From Oceanirhabdus seepicola (GTDB lineage Bacteria; Bacillota; Clostridia; Clostridiales; Clostridiaceae): a DNA stretch of 64,000 nucleotides. Below are positions 35,635 to 44,601 of the stretch, in pieces. Where the stretch lies: positions 62,001 to 126,000 of the forward strand of contig NZ_JAGSOJ010000005.1 of assembly GCF_023684385.1 (NCBI RefSeq), written 5' to 3'. Positions within the stretch are counted from its first letter, which is position 1. Each line of letters starts with the position of its first letter. The notes beneath the pieces are model-generated. The model did no database searches. It was not told where the DNA came from and was given only the letters and a program-made list of their open reading frames with translations. The translations under genes were made by a program, and so were the position numbers.

Positions 35635-36552
35635 CTATTCCCCTTTAATGATTTTCATATTTCTCTCTAATATCTTTCTTCCTCTCCACCCAAAAGCTCT
35701 TCTACCGTAAATCTTTCTAAATTTCTTATTTGAAAGTTCAGTTATTTCATCTTCAGTAATTCTTTTTATTAAATCCTCACTAAATTGTGCAATATGAGTT
35801 TCTTCAATATTTTTATTGTGAGGACATACTTCTTGGCATATATCACACCCAAATATAATTTGACTTTTCATGAGTATATTCTTTTCTTCACATGTGAGTT
35901 CTTCCTTCTTCTGAGTTATATAAGATTTACACTTTAATGGATTTATATCATAATCACCCTTAATAGCTCCGCCTGGACAAGACTTCACACATCTCATACA
36001 TCTAATACAACTACTATTTTCAAGTTGGGTATTATATTCTTTAAACTCTTTATTGGTAAGCATATACCCAATTAAAATATAAGAACCATACTTTTCATTT
36101 ATAATATGTCCATTGATTCCCCAAAATCCTAACCCAGCTTTATATGCAACATATCTATCCACTAAAGGACCCGAATCAGTAAAACTCATATATTTGAAGT
36201 TTTCAACTTCCTTCCCTATTTTATCTCCCAAAAGATTCATCATATCATTTATTACAAAATGATAATCCATCCCATGTGTGTATTTTGCTAAATTACTCTC
36301 TTCATTACTTACTTTGTAATAAGGAAACAAGCACACAATAATTGATCTGCAATCCTCCATAGTAAGCTTTGGATTTATTCTTTTTTCAATATCTTGCTCT
36401 TCAAATCCAGTCAATTCATCTTTTTCTTTTCTTCCCATAAGTATTTCCCTTAGATCTTCAAATTCTTGGCATTTTATCACACCATATTGGGAAATCTCAA
36501 ACTCATGAACTGATTTTTTTAAAATTTCATCTATAGTTAAATCATTTTTCAT
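35635..36552 (-). CDS. queG: Epoxyqueuosine reductase
   Basis: A 305-residue iron-sulfur and cobalamin-type enzyme for the last step of queuosine synthesis in tRNA. Two 4Fe-4S motifs are present: CIRCMRCVKSCPGGAI and FGCDICQEVCPHNK. The domain before them (SIIVCLFPYYKV, GLGFWGINGHIINEKYGSYILIGYMLT) matches the QueG core. The short form lacks the HEAT-repeat tail, as is common in clostridia. It lies 10 bp upstream of the GH20 gene, probably on one transcript with no obvious functional link. Confidence 0.9.
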   Translation of the reverse strand: MKNDLTIDEILKKSVHEFEISQYGVIKCQEFEDLREILMGRKEKDELTGFEEQDIEKRINPKLTMEDCRSIIVCLFPYYKVSNEESNLAKYTHGMDYHFVINDMMNLLGDKIGKEVENFKYMSFTDSGPLVDRYVAYKAGLGFWGINGHIINEKYGSYILIGYMLTNKEFKEYNTQLENSSCIRCMRCVKSCPGGAIKGDYDINPLKCKSYITQKKEELTCEEKNILMKSQIIFGCDICQEVCPHNKNIEETHIAQFSEDLIKRITEDEITELSNKKFRKIYGRRAFGWRGRKILERNMKIIKGE

Positions 36553-36858
36553 TTTTATTCACTCTCATTTACATTGAATTCCTACATAGATTCCAAGTTA
36601 AAACTAAATTGATACACACTCAAAACTCATAGAAACACTGCGATTTTGAGTATATATAAATAAAGTTTAACTACGGATTCTCTATACTTACATTCTACAT
36701 TATACTCATATTATTGTAAAATATAGGTTTATTATTTTTACATTATAGAAATTAAGAAGAGAAATTATAATTTTTTCAAACCAATTAATAACCAACGATA
36801 ATTTTTCGTTCTTCCTTGAACGCGCTTACTACAAATGTAGTTAATTATATACTCAAAG
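36553..36858. other. Intergenic region
   Basis: Promoter region of queG and spacer to the GH25 terminator. One short hairpin, CTCAAAA...TTTTGAG (about 36616-36653), is visible. No ORF or known element is seen. Confidence 0.4.
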
Positions 36859-36901
36859 TTAAATCCCCCACACAACACAAAGTTGTATGAGGGATTTAAT
36901 T
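36859..36901 (-). terminator. Terminator of the GH25 gene
   Basis: Arms TAAATCCCTCATACAAC and GTTGTGTGGGGGATTTA form a long stem with minor mismatches, 21 bases past the stop. Confidence 0.8.
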
Positions 36902-36921
36902 TTATAATTTTATATTTTTAA

Positions 36922-38049
36922 TTAGATTCTCCATCCTTTTGGGTACCTTATGAAGAATGTTTCCTCTGATACACTATCGTACCTAAACTCTTGAAATTCC
37001 ATTTCATCTTCTCTTTCTATTATATCTTCTCTTTCTATTGTATCTTCTCTTTCTATTATATCTTCTCTTTCTATTGTATCTTCTCTTTCCATTTCATCTT
37101 CTCTTGTTCCTGCTCTTACCTCTACTCTCTTAGAAAACTCACCATCTAGGTCAAATGACTCGATTCCTACAACCACTTCCATTCCTGCTTTTAAGCGTGG
37201 TACTTTACTCAAGTCTATAGTGTAAGATACTGCATTCTTATCTAAAGTAGTTACATATTCCTTATTCACAAATAGATTATATCCATTGAGATCAATATCT
37301 GTGCTCTTGTTCCAAGTTACCTTAGCCATGCCTCCATGGATAGTTGCTCTCACATTTGATACTGGTTTAGGCATTCTTAAAAGGTCAATGTGATCAGGTC
37401 CCCAGTTAACATCCACCGGAAGATCTATACCTGCAACATCTCCCTTCTCTGAAAATTGCCATACTCTCCATCTAGTCCATCCTCCTCCGTCATTAGGAAA
37501 TGGTGGATTTGCTGGAATATCACTATACATTGCAATCCAAAGAGGCATATCTGATAGAATATATCCCTTTTTAGAATGTTTGAAATTATTATACATATCT
37601 ATGAAGAATGATCCTGTGTATATCATTAATCTTCTTCTTGTTTTGCTCTCGAATCTTTTTCTAAATCTATCCACCCAATCGAGAAGATTATCTGTGGATA
37701 TTGATTTATCTAACGGTACCTCTACATCCACAACAGGGAATAACTCTCCGTAATCTCCCTTACCATACCCCTCTTGCAATATGTTTATGAAATCATCACA
37801 TTGTGAATCCGCTGTAGAAAGGTCTGCTGATGGAACAGCAAAGTGATATGCACTTGATGGAATTCCATAATCCCTACACTTCTTTGCTAATTCAAGGAAT
37901 TTTGTATCCACTTTGAACTTACCAGTTCCTGAGCCTGATGACCTCAAGAAAATAAAGTCACATTTAGTTGCCAGTATTTTAAAATCTGCATTTGCTCTGT
38001 ATTGATTTAAATCTACTCCGAATAAGGATTTACTTGTCTTATTCTGCAT
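36922..38049 (-). CDS. GH25 muramidase-like protein with FnIII-like domain and repeat linker
   Basis: A 375-residue protein. Residues about 8-215 are a GH25 lysozyme domain, with FGVDLNQY, FIFLRSSGSG, AYHFAVPS, the catalytic VVDVEVP, and WRVWQFSEKGDVAGIDLPVDVN. Residues about 222-310 are a fibronectin III-like module (VSNVRATIHGGMAKVTWNKSTDIDLNGYNLFV). An acidic IEREDT/IEREDI repeat and a short tail ending YPKGWRI follow. There is no signal peptide, so release by lysis, by a holin, or in the spore compartment is possible. Start site TGGAGG. Confidence 0.85.
   Translation of the reverse strand: MQNKTSKSLFGVDLNQYRANADFKILATKCDFIFLRSSGSGTGKFKVDTKFLELAKKCRDYGIPSSAYHFAVPSADLSTADSQCDDFINILQEGYGKGDYGELFPVVDVEVPLDKSISTDNLLDWVDRFRKRFESKTRRRLMIYTGSFFIDMYNNFKHSKKGYILSDMPLWIAMYSDIPANPPFPNDGGGWTRWRVWQFSEKGDVAGIDLPVDVNWGPDHIDLLRMPKPVSNVRATIHGGMAKVTWNKSTDIDLNGYNLFVNKEYVTTLDKNAVSYTIDLSKVPRLKAGMEVVVGIESFDLDGEFSKRVEVRAGTREDEMEREDTIEREDIIEREDTIEREDIIEREDEMEFQEFRYDSVSEETFFIRYPKGWRI
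37000..37111. repeat. 18-bp tandem repeat in the GH25 gene
   Basis: About six units of TTTCTATTRTATCTTCTC (plus strand) encode the alternating EREDTI/EREDII hexapeptides. The units are nearly identical at DNA level, so slippage is likely and recent. Confidence 0.85.
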
Positions 38050-38107
38050 AATAGCCTCCAGATATTATTTCCATTAATAATATATGATTCATATTTTAAT
38101 ATCTCCA

Positions 38108-38893
38108 CTATTCCTGCGAATTTTTTGGTGATGAAAACCCATATTTACAGAAAATTTTCTGAATATCATCACTTATAAGCTCATTGTATATTTTTGAGGA
38201 CTCATCTTGCTTTTTTAAAAGGCATATATAATAGTTACTTTTGACCTTCATAGCTTCTGGAACCTTTAATTTATACAACTTATCCTTTACTTTTTCCGTG
38301 AGGTCTGTGTTATATATGAACCCAACATCCCCTTCTCCAAGATATAATTTGTTAACAACTTGTTTCACGTTTATCTCCTCAGATACAACATTTCTTAAAA
38401 CCTTATCACTAAATCCTTTCTCTATAGCATCAAGATTTTCAAGTAATCTAATTGCATATTCTCCTGCTGGAACCTGGTCTTCTGCTTTCAACACCTTGTA
38501 ATTTCCTTGGATATCATTCCACTTTTCAATAGCATTTCGATTGTTCGCCGCTATTACAATCTCATTTGATAAAAATTCTTTATCTTTTTCAATCTGGATT
38601 TTCTCTTTTAGTTTATTGTATTGACTCTTACTAGCAGATATATATATATCCACATCTGCTCCCTGTTCTATCTGTAATCTTAGTTTACTACTACTATTAA
38701 AACTCACACATATTTCAATATCAGGATATTTTTCATTTATCTCTTCCACAGCATCACTGAGAGACTCTGTCATGGAAGCTGCAGCGTATATTATTACTTG
38801 ATTCTCTTTTGTTTCTTTTTTTCCGCAAGAAACTAAAGTTCCTACTATTATGAACATCATCATAATACAAACTATTCTATTCCATGTATTCAA
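38108..38893 (-). CDS. modA: Molybdate ABC transporter substrate-binding lipoprotein
   Basis: A 261-residue periplasmic-binding-type protein for molybdate or tungstate. The signal peptide ends in the lipobox VSC. The mature part begins VIIYAAASMTESLSDAVEEI and has FNSSSKLRLQIEQGADVDIYISAS, matching ModA. The TTG at 38893 is preferred over the TTG at 38911, because GAAGGTGA lies 5 nt before it. It is the last gene after modB and modC and would be anchored on the outer face of the membrane. Confidence 0.9.
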   Translation of the reverse strand: MNTWNRIVCIMMMFIIVGTLVSCGKKETKENQVIIYAAASMTESLSDAVEEINEKYPDIEICVSFNSSSKLRLQIEQGADVDIYISASKSQYNKLKEKIQIEKDKEFLSNEIVIAANNRNAIEKWNDIQGNYKVLKAEDQVPAGEYAIRLLENLDAIEKGFSDKVLRNVVSEEINVKQVVNKLYLGEGDVGFIYNTDLTEKVKDKLYKLKVPEAMKVKSNYYICLLKKQDESSKIYNELISDDIQKIFCKYGFSSPKNSQE

Positions 38894-38915
38894 TACCGTC
38901 ACCTTCTTCAATAAT

Positions 38916-39542
38916 TTAACCTTGAATTATTTTTCCTTGTTCTATCTTTATCACACTATCCACGTGTCCTTTTATATATAATGGGTTATGTGTTATAATC
39001 ATCATCCCTGTATTCCACTTTGAACACTTATCTAAGATACACTTGAATACACACGCTCTAAGATTTTCATCCAATGAGGATAACCCTTCATCTATAAGGA
39101 ACAATCTTGGTTTTATAACCAACATTCTAGCTATATCAACTCTTCTTAATTCCCCTCCTGATAGTTCTCCTGGACGCTTCTTCAATATATCCTTTATTTT
39201 AAGTCTAGTCAGAATATCTTCAAAATCTTTGCTATCTATATTCAACCCCATACGTATATTATCTTCTACTGATATATGTGGTATTAGATAACTATTTTGC
39301 CTTACATATCCCACTCTTCTCTTATGAACAGGAATATTTACCTTCTCTTGCGAGGAAAATAATATATCCTTTCCTAGTATAACCTTTCCTCTAGGGGGGA
39401 TCTTCAAGCCAGATATAACATCAAATATACTAGTCTTTCCTGCCCCTGAAGGTCCAACTAAAGCACATCTCATAGAATCTATTTTTACATTTATGTTTAG
39501 ATTTATATTCTCATACTCTTGTTCAAACTTTACATTTAACAT
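38916..39542 (-). CDS. modC: Molybdate ABC transporter ATP-binding protein
   Basis: A 208-residue ABC ATPase: Walker A in GPSGAGKTS, Q-loop VRQNSYL, signature LSGGELRR, Walker B ARMLVIKPRLFLIDEG, and the switch His in MMIITHN. It is shorter than E. coli ModC because the C-terminal molybdate-binding (TOBE) domain is missing, as in many Firmicutes. It is spaced 4 bp from modB and 22 bp from modA. Confidence 0.9.
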   Translation of the reverse strand: MLNVKFEQEYENINLNINVKIDSMRCALVGPSGAGKTSIFDVISGLKIPPRGKVILGKDILFSSQEKVNIPVHKRRVGYVRQNSYLIPHISVEDNIRMGLNIDSKDFEDILTRLKIKDILKKRPGELSGGELRRVDIARMLVIKPRLFLIDEGLSSLDENLRACVFKCILDKCSKWNTGMMIITHNPLYIKGHVDSVIKIEQGKIIQG

Positions 39543-39546
39543 CTCT

Positions 39547-40326
39547 CTAATCCCAACTCTTTCTTCCTAATAGGCTGATTACTATTAGTACCGTAACAGC
39601 AACTATTATCATTATAAGTGCCATAGATAGAGCTTCATTAAAATCTCCCTCCATGGCTGAATATATAGCTAATGGCAGTGTTTGTGTTTTGCCCCCTAGA
39701 TTACCTGCGAATATTATTGTTGCTCCAAACTCTGCAAACGCCCGACCCCATGACATAATTGTAGCCTTCAGCAATCCAAATAGAGCCATAGGAATTGTCA
39801 CCTTCAAAAAAACCTTAATGGGGCTCATTCCTAACAATAAAGCTGATCTTTCAATTTCAACATCTACCTTATCAAAAGCTTCCTTACCTATTTGGATGAA
39901 TAGAGGTAAAGATACAAAACATTGAGCCATAATCACAGCAATAAATGTAAATGGTATACTCACACCAAACCCATTTAATAATTTACCGACAACTCCCTGC
40001 CTACCAAATGCTAGCAGTAATATTATCCCAGAAACAGAAGGTGGGCATAATATAGGGATGTTCAAAATCATGGATATCGCTCTCTTACCTTTAAATTCAT
40101 TTCTTGACAGGTAATATGCTATAGGAATTCCAAGTGTAATATTTATTAAAACCGTAATTCCTGTACTCTTCAAACTCACCATAAGACTTTGTATAAATCT
40201 TTCCCCAATGTTAATTCCACCCTCTCTTAGTAAATATACAATGAGTGAAATTATTGGTATTGTAAAAAATCCTATCACTAATACCAGAAAAACTTTCATT
40301 AATATAGATCCTATACTTCCCTTCAT
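39547..40326 (-). CDS. modB: Molybdate ABC transporter permease
   Basis: A 259-residue permease with five to six membrane helices. The EAA-like loop EIERSALLLGMSPIKVFLKVTIPMA contacts ModC. The region PILCPPSVSGIILLLAFGRQGVVGKLL is typical of ModB. It is the first transporter gene of the operon, 30 bp after the molybdopterin-binding protein gene. Confidence 0.9.
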   Translation of the reverse strand: MKGSIGSILMKVFLVLVIGFFTIPIISLIVYLLREGGINIGERFIQSLMVSLKSTGITVLINITLGIPIAYYLSRNEFKGKRAISMILNIPILCPPSVSGIILLLAFGRQGVVGKLLNGFGVSIPFTFIAVIMAQCFVSLPLFIQIGKEAFDKVDVEIERSALLLGMSPIKVFLKVTIPMALFGLLKATIMSWGRAFAEFGATIIFAGNLGGKTQTLPLAIYSAMEGDFNEALSMALIMIIVAVTVLIVISLLGRKSWD

Positions 40327-40356
40327 CTACATATGCTCCGCTCTTTCATCTGTATT

Positions 40357-41376
40357 TTATTCTCCCTTTCCAAAAGAACACTTTGGATATACACACACAT
40401 CACACCTCATACATAATCCTCCATGTGCCAGCTTTATGATATCCATCTTCTCTATTTTTTCCCTAGCCAATATTCTAGGGAGAACCAAATCAAATACACT
40501 TCTTTTAAAGTACATAACACACCCTGGCAATCCTAAGATCACTTTTTTTCCACTATATGCTACCAATAGCATAGAACCTGGAAGTACAGGCGCTCCATAT
40601 TTTATAACCTCGCTAGCACACTCTCTTATAGCTGATGGTGTTAGATCATCTGGATCAACTGACATACCACCTGTACACACTACTATGTCAGCCTCACTCT
40701 TGAGTCCATCATTAACTGCTTGTACAATCTTTTCCTCATCATCTGGAACCTTCACTTGATTTATCACTTCTGAACCATACTCTTGAAATTTTTCTCTTAT
40801 AACAGGTCCAAAAGCATCCTTTATTCTTCCATGGAATACCTCACTACCAGTTGTAACGACAGCCACTTTCATCTTGTTAAATGGTTTTATGCTCACAATT
40901 TTATCATTAATATTTTTTCTGACTTCATCTAATTTTTCAGTCTTTATAACAAGAGGGACGATTCTTGTTCCAGCCACAATATCCCCCTTCTTAACTGGAG
41001 CGTTATTATGGAATGTTGTTAGTACTATGTCATCATAGCAATTTAGCTTAAATAACATTTCCTTATTTATCTTTAATAGACCATCTTCAGATGCTATAAA
41101 GTTTATCTTCCCCTCTCTAACCTCTGTGAATTCCAATCCTTCCCCAGCTGCTATCTCCCTTAATACTTCCGCTGCATCATTTTCATGGGTCATGGTCTCA
41201 TCGTTCTCCCACACATAGATATTATCTTTTCCAAGAGATAATAGAACAGGGATATCTTCTTGTGTAATTGTATGTCCTTTCTTAAATGCTCTCCCTTTAA
41301 CTTCACCAGGTATTATTTGGGTAACATCATGGCATAATATCATTCCTACAGCTTCTCTAACAGGTTTTCTTTCCAA
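40357..41376 (-). CDS. Molybdopterin-binding (MoeA/MogA-like) protein with C-terminal cysteine motif
   Basis: A 339-residue protein. The N-terminal part is MoeA-like (REAVGMILCHDVTQIIPGEVKGRAFKKGH). The MoCF-binding domain follows (VAVVTTGSEVFHGRIKD, ADIVVCTGGMSVDPDDLTPSAI). The tail, CMRCDVCVYPKCSFGKG, has four cysteines and could bind a metal or cluster. Such proteins accompany xdhC in anaerobes that mature Mo hydroxylases. TTG at 41376 is the likely start, because GGAGGGG lies 6 nt before it, inside the end of xdhC. Confidence 0.85.
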   Translation of the reverse strand: MERKPVREAVGMILCHDVTQIIPGEVKGRAFKKGHTITQEDIPVLLSLGKDNIYVWENDETMTHENDAAEVLREIAAGEGLEFTEVREGKINFIASEDGLLKINKEMLFKLNCYDDIVLTTFHNNAPVKKGDIVAGTRIVPLVIKTEKLDEVRKNINDKIVSIKPFNKMKVAVVTTGSEVFHGRIKDAFGPVIREKFQEYGSEVINQVKVPDDEEKIVQAVNDGLKSEADIVVCTGGMSVDPDDLTPSAIRECASEVIKYGAPVLPGSMLLVAYSGKKVILGLPGCVMYFKRSVFDLVLPRILAREKIEKMDIIKLAHGGLCMRCDVCVYPKCSFGKGE

Positions 41377-42190
41377 AAAAATCCCCTCCAAACTTCATCT
41401 TCTTTAAGTTCTCTCCACTTCCTTCATTCTTCACCTTAAGAATTTCTCCTAGAATAGCAAATGCTATCTCTCTAGGTTCTCCATTTGATATGTCAAGACC
41501 TACTGGAGCATATACTCTATTCAACACTTCTTCAGTTATACCTTTATCAATCAAATTCTTAAGTGTATGTGTTATTTTATGCTTACTGCCTATCATTCCA
41601 ATATATTTAGCTTTACTATTAACTACCGCTTCTAGTGCCTCCTGATCATATTTATGACCTCTTGTTACAATAACTATATAATCATTAGATGTAATATTAA
41701 TTCCCGTGAGATTTTCATATATGTCACCTTTCAAAACCTCTTCGCTATTAGTGAAAATATCTTTATCAGCAAATTCCTCTCTATCATCTAGCATTATAGT
41801 ACGAAAATTCAGATAATTGCTCAGAAAATATAGTTCCTTTCCTATGTGTCCGCACCCTGCGATTATTATCCTATCACTTGGAATGAATACCTTGATATAT
41901 ATATCAGTCTTTCCTCCGCATTGCATGTGTAACTCTCCTTCATCATTCAAATGAAGAGTAAGGAGCTTATTCTTTCCTTCTTTAACTGCATTAATCGCCC
42001 TGTCTATAACTTCTTTTTCTAATGCTCCTCCCCCTATAGTCCCTGATATATTTCCATTCTCATCAATACCCATAGTTGTCCCTTCTTTTCTAGGAGAAGA
42101 ACCATAAGAATCTGTCATAATAGCAATTGCACACCTTGTCCCATTCTGTATATTATCTTCAATAAACCTTAGAACCTTCAAATCTTCCAC
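41357..42190 (-). CDS. XdhC/CoxI-family Mo-cofactor maturation protein
   Basis: A 277-residue protein. The N-terminal XdhC_CoxI block has CAIAIMTDSYGSSPRKEGTTMGIDENGNISGTIGGGALE, and a C-terminal Rossmann domain has RIIIAGCGHIGKEL. XdhC proteins bind Mo cofactor and promote its sulfuration and insertion into xanthine dehydrogenase-like enzymes. The start is GTG with AAGGAGG. It heads the operon xdhC, MPT-binding protein, modB, modC, modA. No Mo hydroxylase gene is in the window. Confidence 0.9.
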   Translation of the reverse strand: MEDLKVLRFIEDNIQNGTRCAIAIMTDSYGSSPRKEGTTMGIDENGNISGTIGGGALEKEVIDRAINAVKEGKNKLLTLHLNDEGELHMQCGGKTDIYIKVFIPSDRIIIAGCGHIGKELYFLSNYLNFRTIMLDDREEFADKDIFTNSEEVLKGDIYENLTGINITSNDYIVIVTRGHKYDQEALEAVVNSKAKYIGMIGSKHKITHTLKNLIDKGITEEVLNRVYAPVGLDISNGEPREIAFAILGEILKVKNEGSGENLKKMKFGGDFFGKKTC

Positions 42191-42400
42191 TAATTATCCT
42201 CCTTTCTTTTTCATTGCGTAATCCCTCTGTATATATGAATTCATTTAAGATATATTCAAATAATCAACTAGTGAGTATGCCAGTCTATTTTATGGCATCT
42301 TTAACTTGTAATTTTTTTTTCATATACCTACATATATTATAGCACTTTATTCATTTTTTAGTAATATATTGAATTTTTCATATTTTTTATGCAATATAAA

Positions 42401-42431
42401 ATAGCACCAAGGCATATCCCCCTAGTGCTAT
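42401..42431 (-). terminator. Terminator of the antiporter gene
   Basis: A stem of ATAGCACTAGG with a near-complementary CC-GGTGCTAT arm, 23 bases past the stop, followed by TTTATATTG. Confidence 0.65.
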
Positions 42432-42453
42432 ATGAAATACTTTATTTTGTTGT

Positions 42454-43671
42454 TTATGATGCAGATAAATTTTCTATATCTTCCTCATTAACAATCTTAA
42501 TCTTATTCAACAATTTAGGTGCAGAAATCTTTATTCCAATAGCACCTAATGGCGCAGTTATTATTATTGATAATACTGCTATTGCTAACATTAACTCCCC
42601 TCCAACAACTCCTAATTCTAGAGGTTTAGCTCCGATAGCAGCCTGTACTGTTGCCTTTGGAACATATGCAATGGCACAAAATATCTTTTCCTTCATTGAT
42701 AACTCTGAATTGGTAAGCGCTATTACAACTCCAATAGTACGAGCAATAAGCCCTATTGTAATTATGATTAATCCTACTAATCCAGCTTTTATTGCAATAT
42801 TAATATCCACAGCCGCACCAATCAACATGAATAAGAAAATCTGTGCGAAATACCATATCTTATTTAATGATGGTTGAATCTCCTCGGCAGTTTCTTTACT
42901 ATACTCAAGAAGTAAGAAGCCTATAGCCATTATGCTTAGAAGACCTGATACTTTAATCATATCTCCTAAAATATATACACCGAAAGAAGATGCTAATAAT
43001 ATTAATAACTTATCTTGCTTAGAGAATTTGCTCTTAAACCTCTTCATAATCTTTATGATTATATACCCTGCAATACACCCTAATAATATTCCACCTACTA
43101 TCTCAAAAGGTATTGCTAAAAGCTGCTTTCCTAAAGGAACTCCTGTATTCTTTTCAAGTCCTATGAATACAGAAAATAATGTCATTGCAAATATATCATC
43201 AATTGAAGATCCCGCTAAGATAAGTACTGGAATCCCCTTATCCATCCCTCTTCCCGACTCTTTTAGTTCTAGCATAGATGGTACTATTACTGCTGGCGAA
43301 ACTGCAGCAATTATAAATGCTAAAATTCCTGATTGAATAAATGTAAAATCTAATAAAAAGTGAGCTACCAACAAAATCGCTGTACCCTCTAATAAACATG
43401 GAATTGATGCCATCTTCAAGGAAACCTTACCAACTTTCTTTAAGGTTTGTTTATTTATTCCTAATCCAGCTCTTAGAAGAATTATTATTAATGCCATACT
43501 CCTTATGTCTGCTGCATTATCAATTATTGAACCATCAATAAGATTGAGCCCATACGGACCTACCACTATACCTGCAATTATCATTCCAAGCAATCCTGGT
43601 AATTTAATCTTTGAGAAAATTTTATTTCCCAAAAATCCAAAAAACAATATTATAAGTATACTTTTAATCAT
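42454..43671 (-). CDS. Cation:proton antiporter (CPA family)
   Basis: A 405-residue membrane protein with about 12 helices of the Na+/H+ exchanger fold. It starts SILIILFFGFLGNKIFSKIKLPGLLGMIIAGIVVGPYGL and has the family's unwound-helix region AGSSIDDIFAMTLFSVF, with the conserved Asp pair. There is no TrkA-N domain, so it is not a full KefB type. ATG at 43671 is chosen because AAGGAGAG is 4-5 nt upstream; the longer frame has no site. It lies between the Mo operon and the tRNA cluster. Confidence 0.88.
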   Translation of the reverse strand: MIKSILIILFFGFLGNKIFSKIKLPGLLGMIIAGIVVGPYGLNLIDGSIIDNAADIRSMALIIILLRAGLGINKQTLKKVGKVSLKMASIPCLLEGTAILLVAHFLLDFTFIQSGILAFIIAAVSPAVIVPSMLELKESGRGMDKGIPVLILAGSSIDDIFAMTLFSVFIGLEKNTGVPLGKQLLAIPFEIVGGILLGCIAGYIIIKIMKRFKSKFSKQDKLLILLASSFGVYILGDMIKVSGLLSIMAIGFLLLEYSKETAEEIQPSLNKIWYFAQIFLFMLIGAAVDINIAIKAGLVGLIIITIGLIARTIGVVIALTNSELSMKEKIFCAIAYVPKATVQAAIGAKPLELGVVGGELMLAIAVLSIIITAPLGAIGIKISAPKLLNKIKIVNEEDIENLSAS

Positions 43672-43790
43672 TTTACTCTCCTTTTTATTACAAAATCGAG
43701 TTTTATCATCCTTAATGATTATATTACATTTTTCTAGAAACATCTACAGAAAACAGCAGGAAAAGAATTGTATAAAGAATAAAAAAAGAC

Positions 43791-43810
43791 CTCTCGATTA
43801 ATCGAGAGGA
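43791..43810 (-). terminator. Terminator of the tRNA operon
   Basis: A perfect palindrome CCTCTCGATTAATCGAGAGG followed on the minus strand by TCTTTTTTTATTC, 55 bases past tRNA-Gly(GCC). Confidence 0.92.
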
Positions 43811-43864
43811 TTTTGAGGACATAAACGTGTTTTGGAAATCTACCCTAATAATACATTTTTTTAA

Positions 43865-43940
43865 TGGAGCGGTAGACGAGGCTCGAACTCGCGACCTCCA
43901 CCTTGGCAAGGTGGCGCTCTACCAGCTGAGCTACTACCGC
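43865..43940 (-). tRNA. tRNA-Gly(GCC)
   Basis: The cloverleaf is complete, with acceptor GCGGTAG/CTACCGC. The anticodon stem CCACC/GGTGG carries loop TTGCCAA, giving anticodon GCC. T-loop GTTCGAG. CCA is encoded. Last tRNA of the seven-gene operon. Confidence 0.97.
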
Positions 43941-43953
43941 ACATAAAAAAAAT

Positions 43954-44038
43954 TGGTGCAGGTGAAGGGAGTCGAACCCTTACACCCGAAGGCGCTAGAT
44001 CCTAAGTCTAGTGCGTCTGCCAATTCCGCCACACCTGC
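43954..44038 (-). tRNA. tRNA-Leu(TAG)
   Basis: Class II tRNA of 85 nt with a variable arm. Acceptor GCAGGTG/CACCTGC, anticodon loop CTTAGGA giving TAG, CCA encoded. Confidence 0.97.
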
Positions 44039-44116
44039 ACGTATTATGATTTCCAAAGATTAAATCTTTGGTTATCATGCTTTAGAATTATGAGTTCTAT
44101 TGAAATAGAACTCAAT

Positions 44117-44191
44117 TGGCTGGGATAGCAGGATTTGAACCTGCGCATGACGGAGTCAAAGTCCGTTGCCTTACCGCTTGGCGATATCCCA
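44117..44191 (-). tRNA. tRNA-Gln(TTG)
   Basis: Acceptor TGGGATA/TATCCCA, anticodon loop CTTTGAC giving TTG, CCA encoded. It is separated from tRNA-Leu by a 78-bp spacer that holds two small palindromes. Confidence 0.97.
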
Positions 44192-44196
44192 ATGTA

Positions 44197-44273
44197 TGGG
44201 GTGGACGATGGGACTCGAACCCACGACAACCAGAACCACAATCTGGCGCTCTACCAACTGAACTACGTCCACC
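44197..44273 (-). tRNA. tRNA-His(GTG)
   Basis: Acceptor GTGGACG/CGTCCAC with the extra 5' G (G-1) opposite C73, the histidine identity pair. Anticodon loop TTGTGGT giving GTG, CCA encoded. Confidence 0.97.
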
Positions 44274-44276
44274 ATA

Positions 44277-44350
44277 TGGAGCGGGTGATGGGAATCGAAC
44301 CCACGCTACCAGCTTGGAAGGCTGGAGTTCTACCATTGAACTACACCCGC
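44277..44350 (-). tRNA. tRNA-Gly(TCC)
   Basis: Acceptor GCGGGTG/CACCCGC, anticodon loop CTTCCAA giving TCC, CCA encoded. This is the second glycine isoacceptor of the cluster. Confidence 0.97.
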
Positions 44351-44355
44351 ATAAG

Positions 44356-44432
44356 TGGTCGGGGTGACAGGGCTCGAACCTGCGGCCTCATGCTCCCAAA
44401 GCACGCGCGCTCCCAATCTGCGCCACACCCCG
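44356..44432 (-). tRNA. tRNA-Pro(TGG)
   Basis: Acceptor CGGGGTG/CACCCCG, anticodon stem CGTGC/GCATG with loop TTTGGGA giving TGG, CCA encoded. Confidence 0.97.
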
Positions 44433-44435
44433 ATA

Positions 44436-44512
<77 letters not shown>

Positions 44513-44572
44513 ATATCACTTACATACCACTTATTTTTTCTTTTTTTGTACCCGTCTCTCGAGCACTTCTAT

Positions 44573-44601
44573 ATAGTATCACATAGTTTGAAGTATTTCA
44601 A
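44573..44601 (-). promoter_or_regulatory. Promoter of the tRNA operon
   Basis: TTGAAA (44596-44601), a 17-bp spacer, then TACTAT (44573-44578), about 55 bp upstream of tRNA-Arg. Confidence 0.7.

Noticed and set aside
42191..42453. Possible Mo-cofactor or tungsten riboswitch before xdhC
   Set aside because: The region holds only a 6-bp hairpin (ATGCCA/TGGCAT near 42277-42298) and is too short and AT-rich for the known Moco RNA structure.
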